A DNA stretch of 35,730 nucleotides. Origin: Prevotella sp. (GTDB taxonomy: Bacteria; Bacteroidota; Bacteroidia; Bacteroidales; Bacteroidaceae). The stretch is taken from contig JAILPA010000094.1 in NCBI GenBank assembly GCA_024690505.1, positions 1 through 35,730 of the forward strand, written 5' to 3'. Each line of letters opens with the position of its first letter. Position 1 is the first letter of the stretch. Below, in pieces: positions 7,134-16,086 of this stretch. Below the pieces are notes generated by a model that saw nothing but the letters and a program-made list of their open reading frames with translations, had not been told where the DNA came from and ran no database searches. A program made the translations under genes and the position numbers.

Positions 7134-8252
7134 CTGTCCCTTAGCAGGGATGGCCTGGTAGAGCGCTTCGTACTGCCGGGACACCTTGAGGTAGTCGTGG
7201 TGGCGGCGGACGTATTCTATGCTTTGGCGCTTCAGCAGGGGGATGCGGTCGGGATGCAGGATGAGCTGTTCCAGTTCGTGGCAGACGCTGTCGAAGGAGG
7301 GCAGTACGTTGACGATGGGGCGCAACTCTTGCTCGTCCAGGATGGCATAGTTCTCGGGTTCTCCACCTCCTACGACAATGATGCCTTTCGCCATGGCCAG
7401 CAGTGCGTTCATGGCGGGGGTGTAGCTGTAAAGTTGGTCGAGGATGGCATCGCTGCCGTTCATCAGCTTCTGATATTCGCCAAAGGGCACACCCTCAGCC
7501 TTGATGATTTCCAAGCGGTCGGGGTGGCGTTGCCTCACCTCTTCGGCAGCCTTCAGCATGATGTCGGTGCCTTTGTATGCACTACGCCCGCGGCTAATGC
7601 CGACGAAGAGTTTTAGCTTGGGGCCGTGAGGTGAGGCGGCGTTGGTGGAGAGCTGAGAAGGCTCTGGACTCTTGATAGGGTAGGGGATGAAGTGAGTCTT
7701 CTCGGGGAAGTGCGGACGATAGCAGACATCGTATTCGTAGAGTCCGGTGACGATGGCGTCGCAGTCGGCTGCCATCGAGCGGTTCAGTTCGCCTTTGGGT
7801 GTGCCGAGCCAGTCGCGCTGCTCGCTTCGAGCCGCTTCGTCGGTACGCACCTCGTTGCCAATGTTGAAGTCGCTGTATCGCAGCGGCTTGCGGTATGTAC
7901 ACTCGTTCACCCAGTACCAGTCCATGCCGAATGCTCCAAGCACCATGCGGCTGTTGTGGCGGCGTAGATAGCGATAGATGGAGCCGAGCCGTTCGGCTTT
8001 CAGTTCGATGAAGAGCGGGTTGATGAGTTGTACCACATCGTAGCCCCGCCATTGTGGCAGCAGCGAGCAGACCTTGGCCATGAGCGCCATGCCCCCTATC
8101 TTTCCTGGCCGTCGGGTGAGGTCTACGTCGCGTGGATAGTTTTTCCAGAAGTCTCCATTCGAGGCCACTGTCACCTGGTGTCCCAGTTGTCGCAGTCCTT
8201 CGGCCAGGGTGTTGTGTACGTTGCTGTATTCTCCCAGTAGCAGAATCTTCAT
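7125..8252 (-). CDS. Glycosyltransferase, GT-B fold (group 1 / GT4-like)
   Basis: A 375-residue glycosyltransferase probably adding a sugar to a surface polysaccharide at the inner membrane. The N-terminus MKILLLGEYSNVHNTLAEGL is a GT-B Rossmann start; the second half holds FVGISRGRSAYKGTD and a late acidic GGGEPENYAILDE stretch in the position of the donor-binding E-x7-E motif of GT4 enzymes. The open frame extends further upstream, but ATG 8252 forms an ATGA overlap with the stop of the preceding gene (8249-8251), which fixes the start and suggests translational coupling. It is the last gene of a three-gene minus-strand operon. The acceptor and sugar cannot be told. Confidence 0.82.
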   Translation of the reverse strand: MKILLLGEYSNVHNTLAEGLRQLGHQVTVASNGDFWKNYPRDVDLTRRPGKIGGMALMAKVCSLLPQWRGYDVVQLINPLFIELKAERLGSIYRYLRRHNSRMVLGAFGMDWYWVNECTYRKPLRYSDFNIGNEVRTDEAARSEQRDWLGTPKGELNRSMAADCDAIVTGLYEYDVCYRPHFPEKTHFIPYPIKSPEPSQLSTNAASPHGPKLKLFVGISRGRSAYKGTDIMLKAAEEVRQRHPDRLEIIKAEGVPFGEYQKLMNGSDAILDQLYSYTPAMNALLAMAKGIIVVGGGEPENYAILDEQELRPIVNVLPSFDSVCHELEQLILHPDRIPLLKRQSIEYVRRHHDYLKVSRQYEALYQAIPAKGQSA

Positions 8253-9238
8253 CGTTCCCGGTTTATGTAAGGCAGTGTGTGTAGCAGCATCTTCAGTCCG
8301 GCGCTTGTGTTCGTCATTCGGCGGAACCATTTGTATTTAGTGGTATAGTCGCGGTCGGGCAGGGGGAAGAGTCCTTTGCGGCGCAGCTCCTCGAGGCGTC
8401 GATCCAGATAGTGCTGACTCTTTGTCTGCGTGATGACGTTGTAGATATAGTCCATGGTGAGCTGAGCCGTACGGCGCTGCATGGCCAAGCGCTCCTCAGC
8501 AGGGAGTGTGGCGGCGAGCGTGTTCAGTCTTAGTATGACGCCCTTGGCATCGTTCAGCCGTTTCAGTCTTTTGCGTATGTCGTTGCTGGTGGTGATGGTG
8601 TCGGGGCGGTGTCGGTAGAAATAAGCCTTGGCATCGGTTGTGATGACCCTTTCGGCCCTTAGCAGCAGCTGTGGTGTGAACTCCTCGTCCTCGTGGTATA
8701 TGCCCGGTGTGAATCTCAGGCTTCCCATGATGGTTCTCTTGAACAGTATCCCGCAGGCCGTGCCGTGTATGTTGCGGCTGCGCATCAGTTCCGCGCCGCT
8801 CATGGGTTCGCAGTCGTTATAGTCCATCTTCTTTTGTAGCGTGTCAGTCAAGTGGAACATCACGAGGTCGGACTTGCCGTACCTGATGAGGTCGGTGACG
8901 TGCTCGTAGGGTGCCTGAATGAGCATGTCGTCGCCGTCGATGAACTGTATGTAGGCTCCCGTGGCCATTCGGATGCCCATGTTGCGTGCTGTCGACAGTC
9001 CGCCGTTGGCTTTGCGGATGTAGATGATGTCGTTCTGATACTCTGTGAGCGCACTGATGAAGGGCAGGTCCGAGCCGTCGTCCACCACGATGATTTCCCG
9101 TTCGTAGCGTCGCAACGACAATGCCCTGATGCTGTCAAGGCATTGGCGCAGCATGTCAGTGGGCACGTTGTAGGCCGGTATGATGAAGCTTATGAGCACC
9201 TGCCCGTCGCCTTGTGTATGATTCTGTTGAGTCTGCAT
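8249..9238 (-). CDS. Glycosyltransferase family 2
   Basis: A 329-residue GT-A enzyme. Motifs are SFIIPAYNVPTDMLRQCLDS, IIVVDDGSD (nucleotide-sugar binding), NGGLSTARNMGI, and the metal-binding IQFIDGDDM. YHEDEEFTP supplies a likely catalytic ED pair. ATG 9238 is preferred over the longer frame because upstream residues are low-quality (RRLRADRQSS). This start lies 49 bases inside the end of the preceding glycosyltransferase gene, an overlap consistent with coupling in one polysaccharide operon. Confidence 0.88.
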   Translation of the reverse strand: MQTQQNHTQGDGQVLISFIIPAYNVPTDMLRQCLDSIRALSLRRYEREIIVVDDGSDLPFISALTEYQNDIIYIRKANGGLSTARNMGIRMATGAYIQFIDGDDMLIQAPYEHVTDLIRYGKSDLVMFHLTDTLQKKMDYNDCEPMSGAELMRSRNIHGTACGILFKRTIMGSLRFTPGIYHEDEEFTPQLLLRAERVITTDAKAYFYRHRPDTITTSNDIRKRLKRLNDAKGVILRLNTLAATLPAEERLAMQRRTAQLTMDYIYNVITQTKSQHYLDRRLEELRRKGLFPLPDRDYTTKYKWFRRMTNTSAGLKMLLHTLPYINRER

Positions 9239-10095
9239 ATTCCTTTTATTCCAAGTAGTCTGAGTGCCGCCGCCTTCATCCGTGCCGTGGGCGATAGCCC
9301 TTTGGCCAGTGGGCTGACTTTCCGCGGTGGTATGGCGGGAGCTCTGCCGGTCAGCTCGCAGACGTCTATCTGCTTGTTGAGCACCTCCATGTAGTAAGCA
9401 TCGTCCACCCATAGTCTCATGGCAACCAGGTGGCTTTCGAGTAGCATGTTCAGTTCGGAGCCTTTCGCCGTGGCCGTGATGCCCTGCTCGTTGGCACAGT
9501 AGTAGTACATTCCTTTGCCGGTGGTCATCACGCTTTCTGCCCGTCTGAGCAGCTGGGGCAGGGTATAGACATCCTCAAACACCCGGCCCACGGGGAAGCG
9601 CACTTCGCTGAACAGTCGCCGCCGGTAAATCTTGTTCACGGCGTAGGTATGTTCGTAAGCCTTCCCCTTCAGCCAGTACTCACCCATGTCGTGGTAGGTG
9701 TATTCGGGGAAACAGACCACGGCCTGGCGCTTTGAGCCATAGAAGCGATAGATGGGGAACTCCACGATGTCGGCCCTCTCGGCCAGTGCCATTGCCTGTT
9801 CGTAGGTGTCGGCGGCCAGGAAGTCGTCGGAGTCGACGAACGTGATGTGCTCGCCCGTTGCCTGTTCTATGCCGGCGTTGCGGGCATCGCTCAGTCCGCC
9901 GTTCTCTTTGTGTATCACCCTGATTCTGTTGTCGCTCAGTGCCCACTCGTCGCACATCTGCGGACAGCGGTCGGGCGAGCCATCGTCGACCAGTATCACC
10001 TCGAAATTGCGGAAGGTCTGCCCCACGATGCTTTTCAGGCAGCGCTCCAGCGTTGCCTCCACACGGTATACGGGTATGACGATGCTCAGTTTCAC
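9190..10095 (-). CDS. Glycosyltransferase family 2, first gene of minus-strand operon
   Basis: GT-A glycosyltransferase of about 301 residues. It shows LSIVIPVYRVEATLERCLKS, VILVDDGSPDR, NGGLSDARNAGI and the DXD-type ITFVDSDDF, then VFEDVYTLP as the putative base region. No ATG sits at the family start. A GTG at 10095 fits the alignment (VKLSIVIP), while the only upstream ATG (10170) lies above the promoter's -33 element. The GTG is only six bases beyond a good -7 box, so the message may be leaderless. Product and acceptor sugar are unknown. Confidence 0.86.
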   Translation of the reverse strand: MKLSIVIPVYRVEATLERCLKSIVGQTFRNFEVILVDDGSPDRCPQMCDEWALSDNRIRVIHKENGGLSDARNAGIEQATGEHITFVDSDDFLAADTYEQAMALAERADIVEFPIYRFYGSKRQAVVCFPEYTYHDMGEYWLKGKAYEHTYAVNKIYRRRLFSEVRFPVGRVFEDVYTLPQLLRRAESVMTTGKGMYYYCANEQGITATAKGSELNMLLESHLVAMRLWVDDAYYMEVLNKQIDVCELTGRAPAIPPRKVSPLAKGLSPTARMKAAALRLLGIKGICRLNRIIHKATGRCS

Positions 10096-10100
10096 AGCCA

Positions 10101-10132
10101 CAAAATTACAATAAAATAACGTAAAAACAAAA
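10101..10132 (-). promoter_or_regulatory. Promoter of the minus-strand glycosyltransferase operon
   Basis: On the minus strand TTTG (10131-10128) and TAATTTTG (10108-10101) are 19 bases apart. The predicted start site falls within a few bases of the GTG at 10095. Confidence 0.6.
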
Positions 10133-10141
10133 TAATTGTTG

Positions 10142-10149
10142 TACTTTTG
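10142..10149 (+). promoter_or_regulatory. Divergent -7 box for the flippase gene
   Basis: TACTTTTG matches TAnnTTTG. No clear -33 TTTG is found about 20 bases upstream, so recognition may need help from the divergent arrangement. It predicts a leader of about 15 bases before ATG 10169. Confidence 0.45.
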
Positions 10150-10168
10150 CGTTTTGAAAGTGATTATC

Positions 10169-11659
10169 ATGGACGAACAACGCGAGAAAGGCTACGGCCA
10201 TATCCTGAAATATACAGGCATTTTTGGTGGTGTGCAGGGTCTGAATATTCTCATCGGCCTTGTGCGCAACAAGATTGTAGCCTGGCTTTTGGGGCCCTCG
10301 GGCATGGGGTTGGCGTCGCTCTTCAACTCGTCTGTGAACTTCATCTCCCAGGCCACTAACCTTGGCATCTCGTTCAGTGCTGTTCGCCACGTCTCCGAGC
10401 TGTTCGACTCCGGCGACGAGGCGCGCATCTCCCATTTCATCAAGGTGGTTCGTGGCTGGTGCCTGCTGACGGCCTTGCTGGGCATGTTGGTGTGCGTCAT
10501 AGCCGGCCCGCTGCTAAGCAGCTACACCTTTTCCTGGGGTGACCACACCCTTCACTTTGTGCTGCTGGCTCCCGCTGTGGCTCTGCTTGCCATCGCCGGC
10601 GGCGAGACGGCTATTCTGAAGGGCGCGCGGCGTCTGAAGGCGTTGGCCGTCATACAAATCTACTCGGTGTTTGCAGCCCTTCTCATCAGCATTCCCATCT
10701 ATTATTACTTTGGCCAGTCGGGCATTGTGCCCGTCATCGTGCTCATGGCGTTGGCATCGCTGCTGTTCACCATCCGTTTCTCCTATCGCCTGTATCCGTT
10801 GCGGCTGAGTGGTGTCAATGGCATTCTGGGCGAGGGCATGGAGATGGTGCGCCTTGGCGTTGCCTTTGTCCTGGCCGGCATCTTGGGTAGCGGCGTCGAG
10901 GTGCTGATACGCTCGTACCTGAACGTGAAGGGCGATCTCGACATCGTGGGCTTCTACAACGTGGGCTTTATGATGACCATGACCTATGGCGGCATGGTGT
11001 TCTCGGCCATGGAGACCGACTATTTCCCCCGTCTGTCGGCCGTGAACAAGGACGTGGCATTGTCGAACCAGACGGTGAACCGCCAGATAGAGGTGTCGGT
11101 GTTGCTCATCGGCCCCATGCTGGTTGCCCTGCTGTTCGTCACCCCCTTGCTCATTCCCCTGCTGTTCACCCACGAGTTCCTGCCCGTGGTCGACATGATG
11201 CGCTTCACCACGCTGGCCCTCTATCTGCGAGCCATGAAGCTGCCAGTGTGCTATCTGCCCCTGGCCAAGGGCGACGGCCGTTCCTACTTGGTGCTCGAGG
11301 CCATCTACGATGTGACCATGGTGGGACTGGTCATGGCAGGCTATCACTATTGGGGACTCTCCGGCACCGGCATCGCCCTGCTGGTGGCCTCCGTCTTCGA
11401 GTTCGTGCTGGTCTATACCTTTACCTATGTGCGCTATCATTACCGGCCCACGCCCTTTGTCTTTATCTATAGCGGCGTGCACATCTTGCTGGGCCTGCTG
11501 GCCTTCTTTCTCGTTTACACCGTCCACGGCTGGGGCTACTGGTTTGTGGCCCTTGTCACCACACTCATTGCTCTTGGCTTCTCGTTGATAGTCCTTCACC
11601 AGAAGACCTCGCTGTGGACGAAGCTGACAACCAATCTGAAACAGCGGTTCCATGGCTAA
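10169..11659 (+). CDS. Polysaccharide flippase (Wzx-like, MOP superfamily)
   Basis: A 496-residue polytopic membrane protein with about 12-14 hydrophobic segments and the early GIFGGVQGLNILIGLVRNKIVAWLLG pattern of O-antigen/lipid-linked oligosaccharide translocases. It would move undecaprenyl-linked oligosaccharide to the periplasmic face. ATG 10169 (MDEQREKG) is chosen over an upstream ATG that overlaps the -7 box. Its stop overlaps the next glycosyltransferase start by eight bases, so both are cotranscribed, opposite to the other three glycosyltransferase genes. No Wzy-type polymerase or priming enzyme is visible in the window. Confidence 0.88.
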   Translation: MDEQREKGYGHILKYTGIFGGVQGLNILIGLVRNKIVAWLLGPSGMGLASLFNSSVNFISQATNLGISFSAVRHVSELFDSGDEARISHFIKVVRGWCLLTALLGMLVCVIAGPLLSSYTFSWGDHTLHFVLLAPAVALLAIAGGETAILKGARRLKALAVIQIYSVFAALLISIPIYYYFGQSGIVPVIVLMALASLLFTIRFSYRLYPLRLSGVNGILGEGMEMVRLGVAFVLAGILGSGVEVLIRSYLNVKGDLDIVGFYNVGFMMTMTYGGMVFSAMETDYFPRLSAVNKDVALSNQTVNRQIEVSVLLIGPMLVALLFVTPLLIPLLFTHEFLPVVDMMRFTTLALYLRAMKLPVCYLPLAKGDGRSYLVLEAIYDVTMVGLVMAGYHYWGLSGTGIALLVASVFEFVLVYTFTYVRYHYRPTPFVFIYSGVHILLGLLAFFLVYTVHGWGYWFVALVTTLIALGFSLIVLHQKTSLWTKLTTNLKQRFHG

Positions 11660-12638
11660 GGTGACGGTGCTCATCGCCGTTTACAATGCGGCACCCTTCC
11701 TGTCGGAATGTCTCGACTCGCTGCGGGGGCAAAGTCATGCCGACTGGCAAGCCATCTGCATTGACGACTGCTCCACTGACTCGTCGTGGGATGTGCTTCG
11801 CCAGTATGCTTCGGCCGATTCGCGCTTCAGCATCATTCATCTGGACAGTAATCATGGTCAGGCCTATGCACGTAACCAGGGACTGGCCGAAGCTAAAGGC
11901 GACTTCGTGTGTTTCCTCGATGCCGACGACTGGCTGTCGCCCAATGCCCTAGCTGAGGCCCTGGCTGTGGCCGAAGCTCATCCGCTGACCGACTGCGTGC
12001 TCTTCGATGTCAATTATGTCTATGCCGACCACGAGGAGCTCTACACCATGCCAGCCTTTGAACAGCTCACGGGCAGCGAGGCCTTCCGCCTGAGTCTCGA
12101 CTGGCAAATCCACGGGGTCTACATGGTGCGCACTGCCATCCATCAGCGTTTCCCTTACGACGACACCTGCAAGGCCTATAGCGACGACAACACCACGCGG
12201 CTGCACTATTTTGCATCGCGCCAGGTGCGTCGGTGCCAGGGCGTTTACAACTATCGCCAACATGCCGGCTCGGTGACTCATGCCGTCAGTGTGCGCCGTT
12301 TCGACTTCCTCAAGGCCAACGAGAGCATGAAGCGTCAGCTCATCGGCATGGATGCCGACAGCGACGTCATGCGCCTGTGGGAGACCAAGCGCCTGCTGAC
12401 CCTTGTCGACCTTTACATGTTCTATCACTTGAACGACCACCGCCTGCCGCCTGCCGATGCTGCTTATGGACTCAGCGAGATTCGCCGCGTGTGGCATACC
12501 CTCGACCGCAGTCTGCTCGACCCTGCCGTCGCCAGCAAGTTCGGCTATCGACCCATGCCCGCGTGGGTGCTCTTCCGCCTCCAGGAGTGGCTCTATTTCA
12601 CCCTGCGCGGATGGATGGGGAAGAACAGGCGGCAGTGA
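11652..12638 (+). CDS. Glycosyltransferase family 2
   Basis: A 328-residue GT-A enzyme: KVTVLIAVYNAAPFLSECLDS, AICIDDCSTDSSW, DSNHGQAYARNQGL and the metal-binding VCFLDADDWL. YSDDNTTRLHY is the likely acceptor/base region. It overlaps the flippase gene by eight bases and ends before a structured intergenic array. It probably works on the same glycan as the neighbouring transferases. Confidence 0.9.
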   Translation: MAKVTVLIAVYNAAPFLSECLDSLRGQSHADWQAICIDDCSTDSSWDVLRQYASADSRFSIIHLDSNHGQAYARNQGLAEAKGDFVCFLDADDWLSPNALAEALAVAEAHPLTDCVLFDVNYVYADHEELYTMPAFEQLTGSEAFRLSLDWQIHGVYMVRTAIHQRFPYDDTCKAYSDDNTTRLHYFASRQVRRCQGVYNYRQHAGSVTHAVSVRRFDFLKANESMKRQLIGMDADSDVMRLWETKRLLTLVDLYMFYHLNDHRLPPADAAYGLSEIRRVWHTLDRSLLDPAVASKFGYRPMPAWVLFRLQEWLYFTLRGWMGKNRRQ

Positions 12639-12711
12639 GTGCAATGAGGACAAGGAAAGGACTGTAAAGGTCACAAAAAACAGTTTCAAAAAAAGAGATA
12701 TGCCCCCCGAA

Positions 12712-12800
12712 ATAGTTTCAAGCGGTCTGAAACTATTAGTTCAGGGCGGCTGAACTAATGGTTCAGGGCCGTTGAACTAATAGTTCAGCGGCCCTGAAAC
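12712..12800. repeat. 22-bp-phase hairpin array A
   Basis: The stem word GTTCA (or TTTCA) pairs with TGAAC (or TGAAA) across 7-base loops AGCGGTC, GGGCGGC, GGGCCGT and GCGGCCC, with 5-base linkers such as TAATG and TAATA. The TTCA positions are 12717, 12740, 12762 and 12784 (spacings 23, 22, 22). In addition, arms at 12760-12779 and 12781-12800 pair over 20 bases with two mismatches. It sits between the convergent ends of a glycosyltransferase gene and lptD, so it may end transcription. Confidence 0.85.
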
Positions 12801-12883
12801 AAATTTCGTGAATCGCCGCCCTGACTTTAAGCGGTTCAATCACATCCATTTGTACTAAGTGAATTGTTGAAAATCACCTTAGT

Positions 12884-15800
12884 CTAATACCATTGTACGG
12901 AGTTAGAATAGCCGCTGCGCTTGTCGTATTTCAAGGCATCGGTCAGAGTGGAAGCGTTGCAGCGGAACGAGAAGTTGTAGCTGGTGTAGGGTGAGAGCAC
13001 CACCGAGCACGACATGTTGAAGCAGTGCAGGTCGCGGCTGAGCGATGCTGTAGTCATGGTGATCTTCTTGTTGTCGAAGTCATAGCCCGACGAGAAGGTG
13101 ATGTTCCATCCGTCGCTGAGGCGTATGTTGCCGCTGATGTTCAGGTTCTGCGTCAGCTTGTAGGGATAGCGCATGGTGTGGTAGTTGAACTTTGAGCGGT
13201 CGGTGTTCTCACGCATGGAGATGCCATAGCCTATGCTGACAGACCAGGGCAGCGAGAAAGCCATGTAGCCGTCCTCGTCGGTCTCGGCCTTGCCGGCGTC
13301 CTTCTTCTTCGCACCGTGCTTGGCGTCTTCCATGTCCTTGTCGATGTTGGTGTCAACGTCCAGTTCGTCCTCCTCTTCCTCGGCCCTGTCCTTGTCTTTG
13401 TCCTTGTCCTTGTTGCCTTTCAGGGGCCGTTCACCTTTGAGCCACTTGATGATGTTGCCTATCTTCTCGTTCGACAGGGTGTAGCTGAGGTTCTGCGACA
13501 TGCCCTGGAAACGGCCTATCTTGCCTTTCTCCCAGTAGGTGGTGCGCTCGCTGACACGTACTGGGCCACCCACCGAGTCGGCTTCGTAGACATAGCTGGC
13601 AAAGACGGCATTGAGGTTGAAGGTGTAGCTCTTGGTTAACTTCAGTCGGATGTTGGCATTCACATCGCCCCAGGGACGTATCTTCGTTGCCATGTTGTAG
13701 CGTGTGCTCAGGCTCAGCTCGTCGATGAGGCTCACCTTGCGGATGGAGTCGTTGCGGTCGCGCACCTTCATCTCAAGGTTGTTCTGCAGCTGCATATTGA
13801 TGCTGCCGGTCTTGCCCTTGCCGGGCACGCCGTAGAGGGCATCCTGGAAGGGCGAGTACTCCACCAGCGACACGTTGCCCTGGGCGTCGGTCTTCTGGTA
13901 GGTCTCGTAGTAGCCGTAGCGCTTGGCGCTGAAGTCGGGGGCATAACTGAATCCTATGGTAGGCGTGAGGACGTGGCGTATGCGGTCAATCTTGTTGCCA
14001 AAGATCTTCCGGTTGGGAACGTACATGCCGTAGAGCTTGGTCGATGCCGACAGCGACAGGTTCCAGTTATAGACGTTGTAGAAACCGCTCAGTGTATCGG
14101 CCACCTCGCGCTGTCTGACATTGTCCCACGAGCGCATGGTCTTGCGCAGGTAGGTGCGGTCGGTGATATTGATGCCAGGCGTGATGTTGACGTAGCCGAA
14201 GAGCGTGAAGTTGGCGTTGATGGGGATGGTGTGCTGCATACCGTTCCGCCAGTCTTTGACCAGGCTCTTGTGAAGCAGCTCGTCCTCCTTCGCTGTGATA
14301 GAATTGGAGAAATTACCGGTGTAGCTCACCGAGATTTTCTCGTACCAGCGCTCCTTGCCCACCATGTGCTTGCGTTTGAAGGGATAGAAACGGGAAATCA
14401 TAATGTTCAGGGAGGGCATGGTCATGGAGATGGTCGAGTCCTTCATGTTCTGGTTCAGGTTCATCGACGTGGAGAGGGTCATTCCTAGACTGGAGAAGCC
14501 CGTGCTGTAGCTGACCGACGAGGTTCTTGTCGACTGCGTCATCGACTGCGGGTTGTACATCGACGTCAGGTTGTTGCGCTCGTAGCTCGACGTGGCGAAG
14601 TTGACCGATGCCGACATGTTCGAGAAGGGGTTGGCCTTCGGGTCCTGCCGGTGGCTCCACTGAATCTTGAAGCTGGTCTGCTTCGTATAGTCGGGCAGGT
14701 TCTTCTCGCCGGTCACCGAGTTCTGGTAGCTGGCATAGATGGAGCCGCTGTAGCGGTAGCGCTTGCGGTAGTTCGAGGCTGCCGAGGCACCCCATGAGCC
14801 CTTCGTGTAGATTTCGCCGATGAGCTTCAGATCCATCTTGTCGCTGATGGCGAAGTAGTAGCCGCCGTCGCGAAGATAGAATCCGCGCTGCGTCTCGTCG
14901 CCGTAGGTGGGCATGATGAATCCGCTGCTGTAGCTTTTGGAGAAGGGGAAGAATCCGTAAGGGATGGCCAGCGGCACTGGCACGTCGCACACGACGAGGT
15001 AGGCAGGGCCGAAGACAACGTCCTTGCCGGGGCGGGCTTTACCGCGTGAGAGGGCCAGGTAGAAGTCGGGGTGGGGGGCGTCGCACGTGGTGTACTTGCC
15101 GTGCATGAGGTATAGCTCGCCGTTGGCACCGCGCTTCGCTATCTCGGCCGTCAGAAAACCATCCTCAATCTCGGTGTAGACCTGGGTGATGAGGCCCTTC
15201 TTCGTCTTGAAGTTGAAGGCGATGGTGTCGTTCTCGTAGGTGTCGCTACCCATTTGGAATATGGGCGTCCCCGTCAGTTTGTTGGTCAGGGTGTCCATCT
15301 TGCCTGTGGCATGAACCAGCGACGAGTCGAGATTCATGAAAATCTTCTCGCTCTGGAGATCCATGTTCTGATATTTCACGTGGGCCTGTCCGTAGAGATG
15401 GGCCATGCCTGTGCCGGCCTCGTAGACGAGTGAGTCGGTGGCGGAGAACTCCACGGGTGAATCGATGCCGTTCTTCTTCTGTCGGTTGAGCGAATCGATG
15501 CGCAGCGAGTCGTCAATCTGTTTGTTGTATTTATAGATGGCCAGCTCGAGAGAGTCCATCAGTGTGGTGTCGCGTTTCAGGGCGGCACGTGCTGTCGTGG
15601 CCCCCACCTTCTCCTCGAGGGCGGCTTTCACTTCAGCTTCCCCCGCAGCCGCCCGTCGCCCAAGGCTTTGAGCGTTTAGACTGTCAGTCATGGGAACAGT
15701 CCCCATACTGTCGTTAAATGCAATGCCCAGGCTGTCGGCAAGCATGGTACCAAGGCTGTCGGCAAGTGCAATGCCCAGACTGTCGGGGAATCCGTAATGT

Positions 15801-16003
15801 TTCTCCCCAATAAGCGGCAGGTTGCCATCCGCCTTGACTCCCATCGACCGGTGGCTACGGATCGGCGCATTGGCGGGCTGAGCTACAACCGTTTGGCTGG
15901 TGGCTTCGGGCTCATGGCTCTCTTTCTTCGTCATCAACGGCGAACAGGCCCCCATGAAGATGAGAGCCGACAGAAGCACTATGACGAACGCCTTTCGTTT
16001 CAT
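12884..16003 (-). CDS. lptD: LPS-assembly protein LptD-like outer-membrane protein
   Basis: A 1039-residue protein expected to form the outer-membrane channel that inserts lipopolysaccharide. A signal peptide ends in a possible lipobox with Cys20 (MGAC). An OstA/LptA-like domain (MAHLYGQAHVKYQNMDLQSE and on, about residues 198-330) precedes a long aromatic, alternating beta-barrel region up to a terminal Trp-Tyr. Unusual parts are an 8-residue repeat (residues 74-97, DSLGIALA type) and a charged KDKDKDKDR/EEEEDE segment near residues 855-905. The assignment rests on domain layout typical of Bacteroidota LptD; sequence identity to enterobacterial LptD would be low. Confidence 0.8.
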   Translation of the reverse strand: MKRKAFVIVLLSALIFMGACSPLMTKKESHEPEATSQTVVAQPANAPIRSHRSMGVKADGNLPLIGEKHYGFPDSLGIALADSLGTMLADSLGIAFNDSMGTVPMTDSLNAQSLGRRAAAGEAEVKAALEEKVGATTARAALKRDTTLMDSLELAIYKYNKQIDDSLRIDSLNRQKKNGIDSPVEFSATDSLVYEAGTGMAHLYGQAHVKYQNMDLQSEKIFMNLDSSLVHATGKMDTLTNKLTGTPIFQMGSDTYENDTIAFNFKTKKGLITQVYTEIEDGFLTAEIAKRGANGELYLMHGKYTTCDAPHPDFYLALSRGKARPGKDVVFGPAYLVVCDVPVPLAIPYGFFPFSKSYSSGFIMPTYGDETQRGFYLRDGGYYFAISDKMDLKLIGEIYTKGSWGASAASNYRKRYRYSGSIYASYQNSVTGEKNLPDYTKQTSFKIQWSHRQDPKANPFSNMSASVNFATSSYERNNLTSMYNPQSMTQSTRTSSVSYSTGFSSLGMTLSTSMNLNQNMKDSTISMTMPSLNIMISRFYPFKRKHMVGKERWYEKISVSYTGNFSNSITAKEDELLHKSLVKDWRNGMQHTIPINANFTLFGYVNITPGINITDRTYLRKTMRSWDNVRQREVADTLSGFYNVYNWNLSLSASTKLYGMYVPNRKIFGNKIDRIRHVLTPTIGFSYAPDFSAKRYGYYETYQKTDAQGNVSLVEYSPFQDALYGVPGKGKTGSINMQLQNNLEMKVRDRNDSIRKVSLIDELSLSTRYNMATKIRPWGDVNANIRLKLTKSYTFNLNAVFASYVYEADSVGGPVRVSERTTYWEKGKIGRFQGMSQNLSYTLSNEKIGNIIKWLKGERPLKGNKDKDKDKDRAEEEEDELDVDTNIDKDMEDAKHGAKKKDAGKAETDEDGYMAFSLPWSVSIGYGISMRENTDRSKFNYHTMRYPYKLTQNLNISGNIRLSDGWNITFSSGYDFDNKKITMTTASLSRDLHCFNMSCSVVLSPYTSYNFSFRCNASTLTDALKYDKRSGYSNSVQWY
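15713..15784 (-). repeat. 24-nt coding tandem repeat in lptD
   Basis: Three consecutive 8-codon units encode DSLGIALA, DSLGTMLA and DSLGIAFN, followed by a decayed fourth (DSMGTVPMT). The repeat lies between the signal peptide and the OstA domain, in a probably disordered linker. Confidence 0.85.
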
Positions 16004-16011
16004 TGCGACTG

Positions 16012-16019
16012 CAAAATTA
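16012..16019 (-). promoter_or_regulatory. -7 box of lptD
   Basis: TAATTTTG reads on the minus strand from 16019 to 16012. Its last base is eight bases before the lptD ATG (16003), implying a leader of only a few bases. No clear -33 TTTG was seen. Confidence 0.5.
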
Positions 16020-16086
16020 CATATTTTTGGGGAGTTAGCGGTGTGAATGGAGTTAAAGGGAGTTAAACAGCGTGTAGTTTTTGCTC

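Noticed and set aside
10514..11674. 386-codon minus-strand frame opposite the flippase gene
   Set aside because: Gln/His-rich composition of an antisense frame of a membrane-protein gene.
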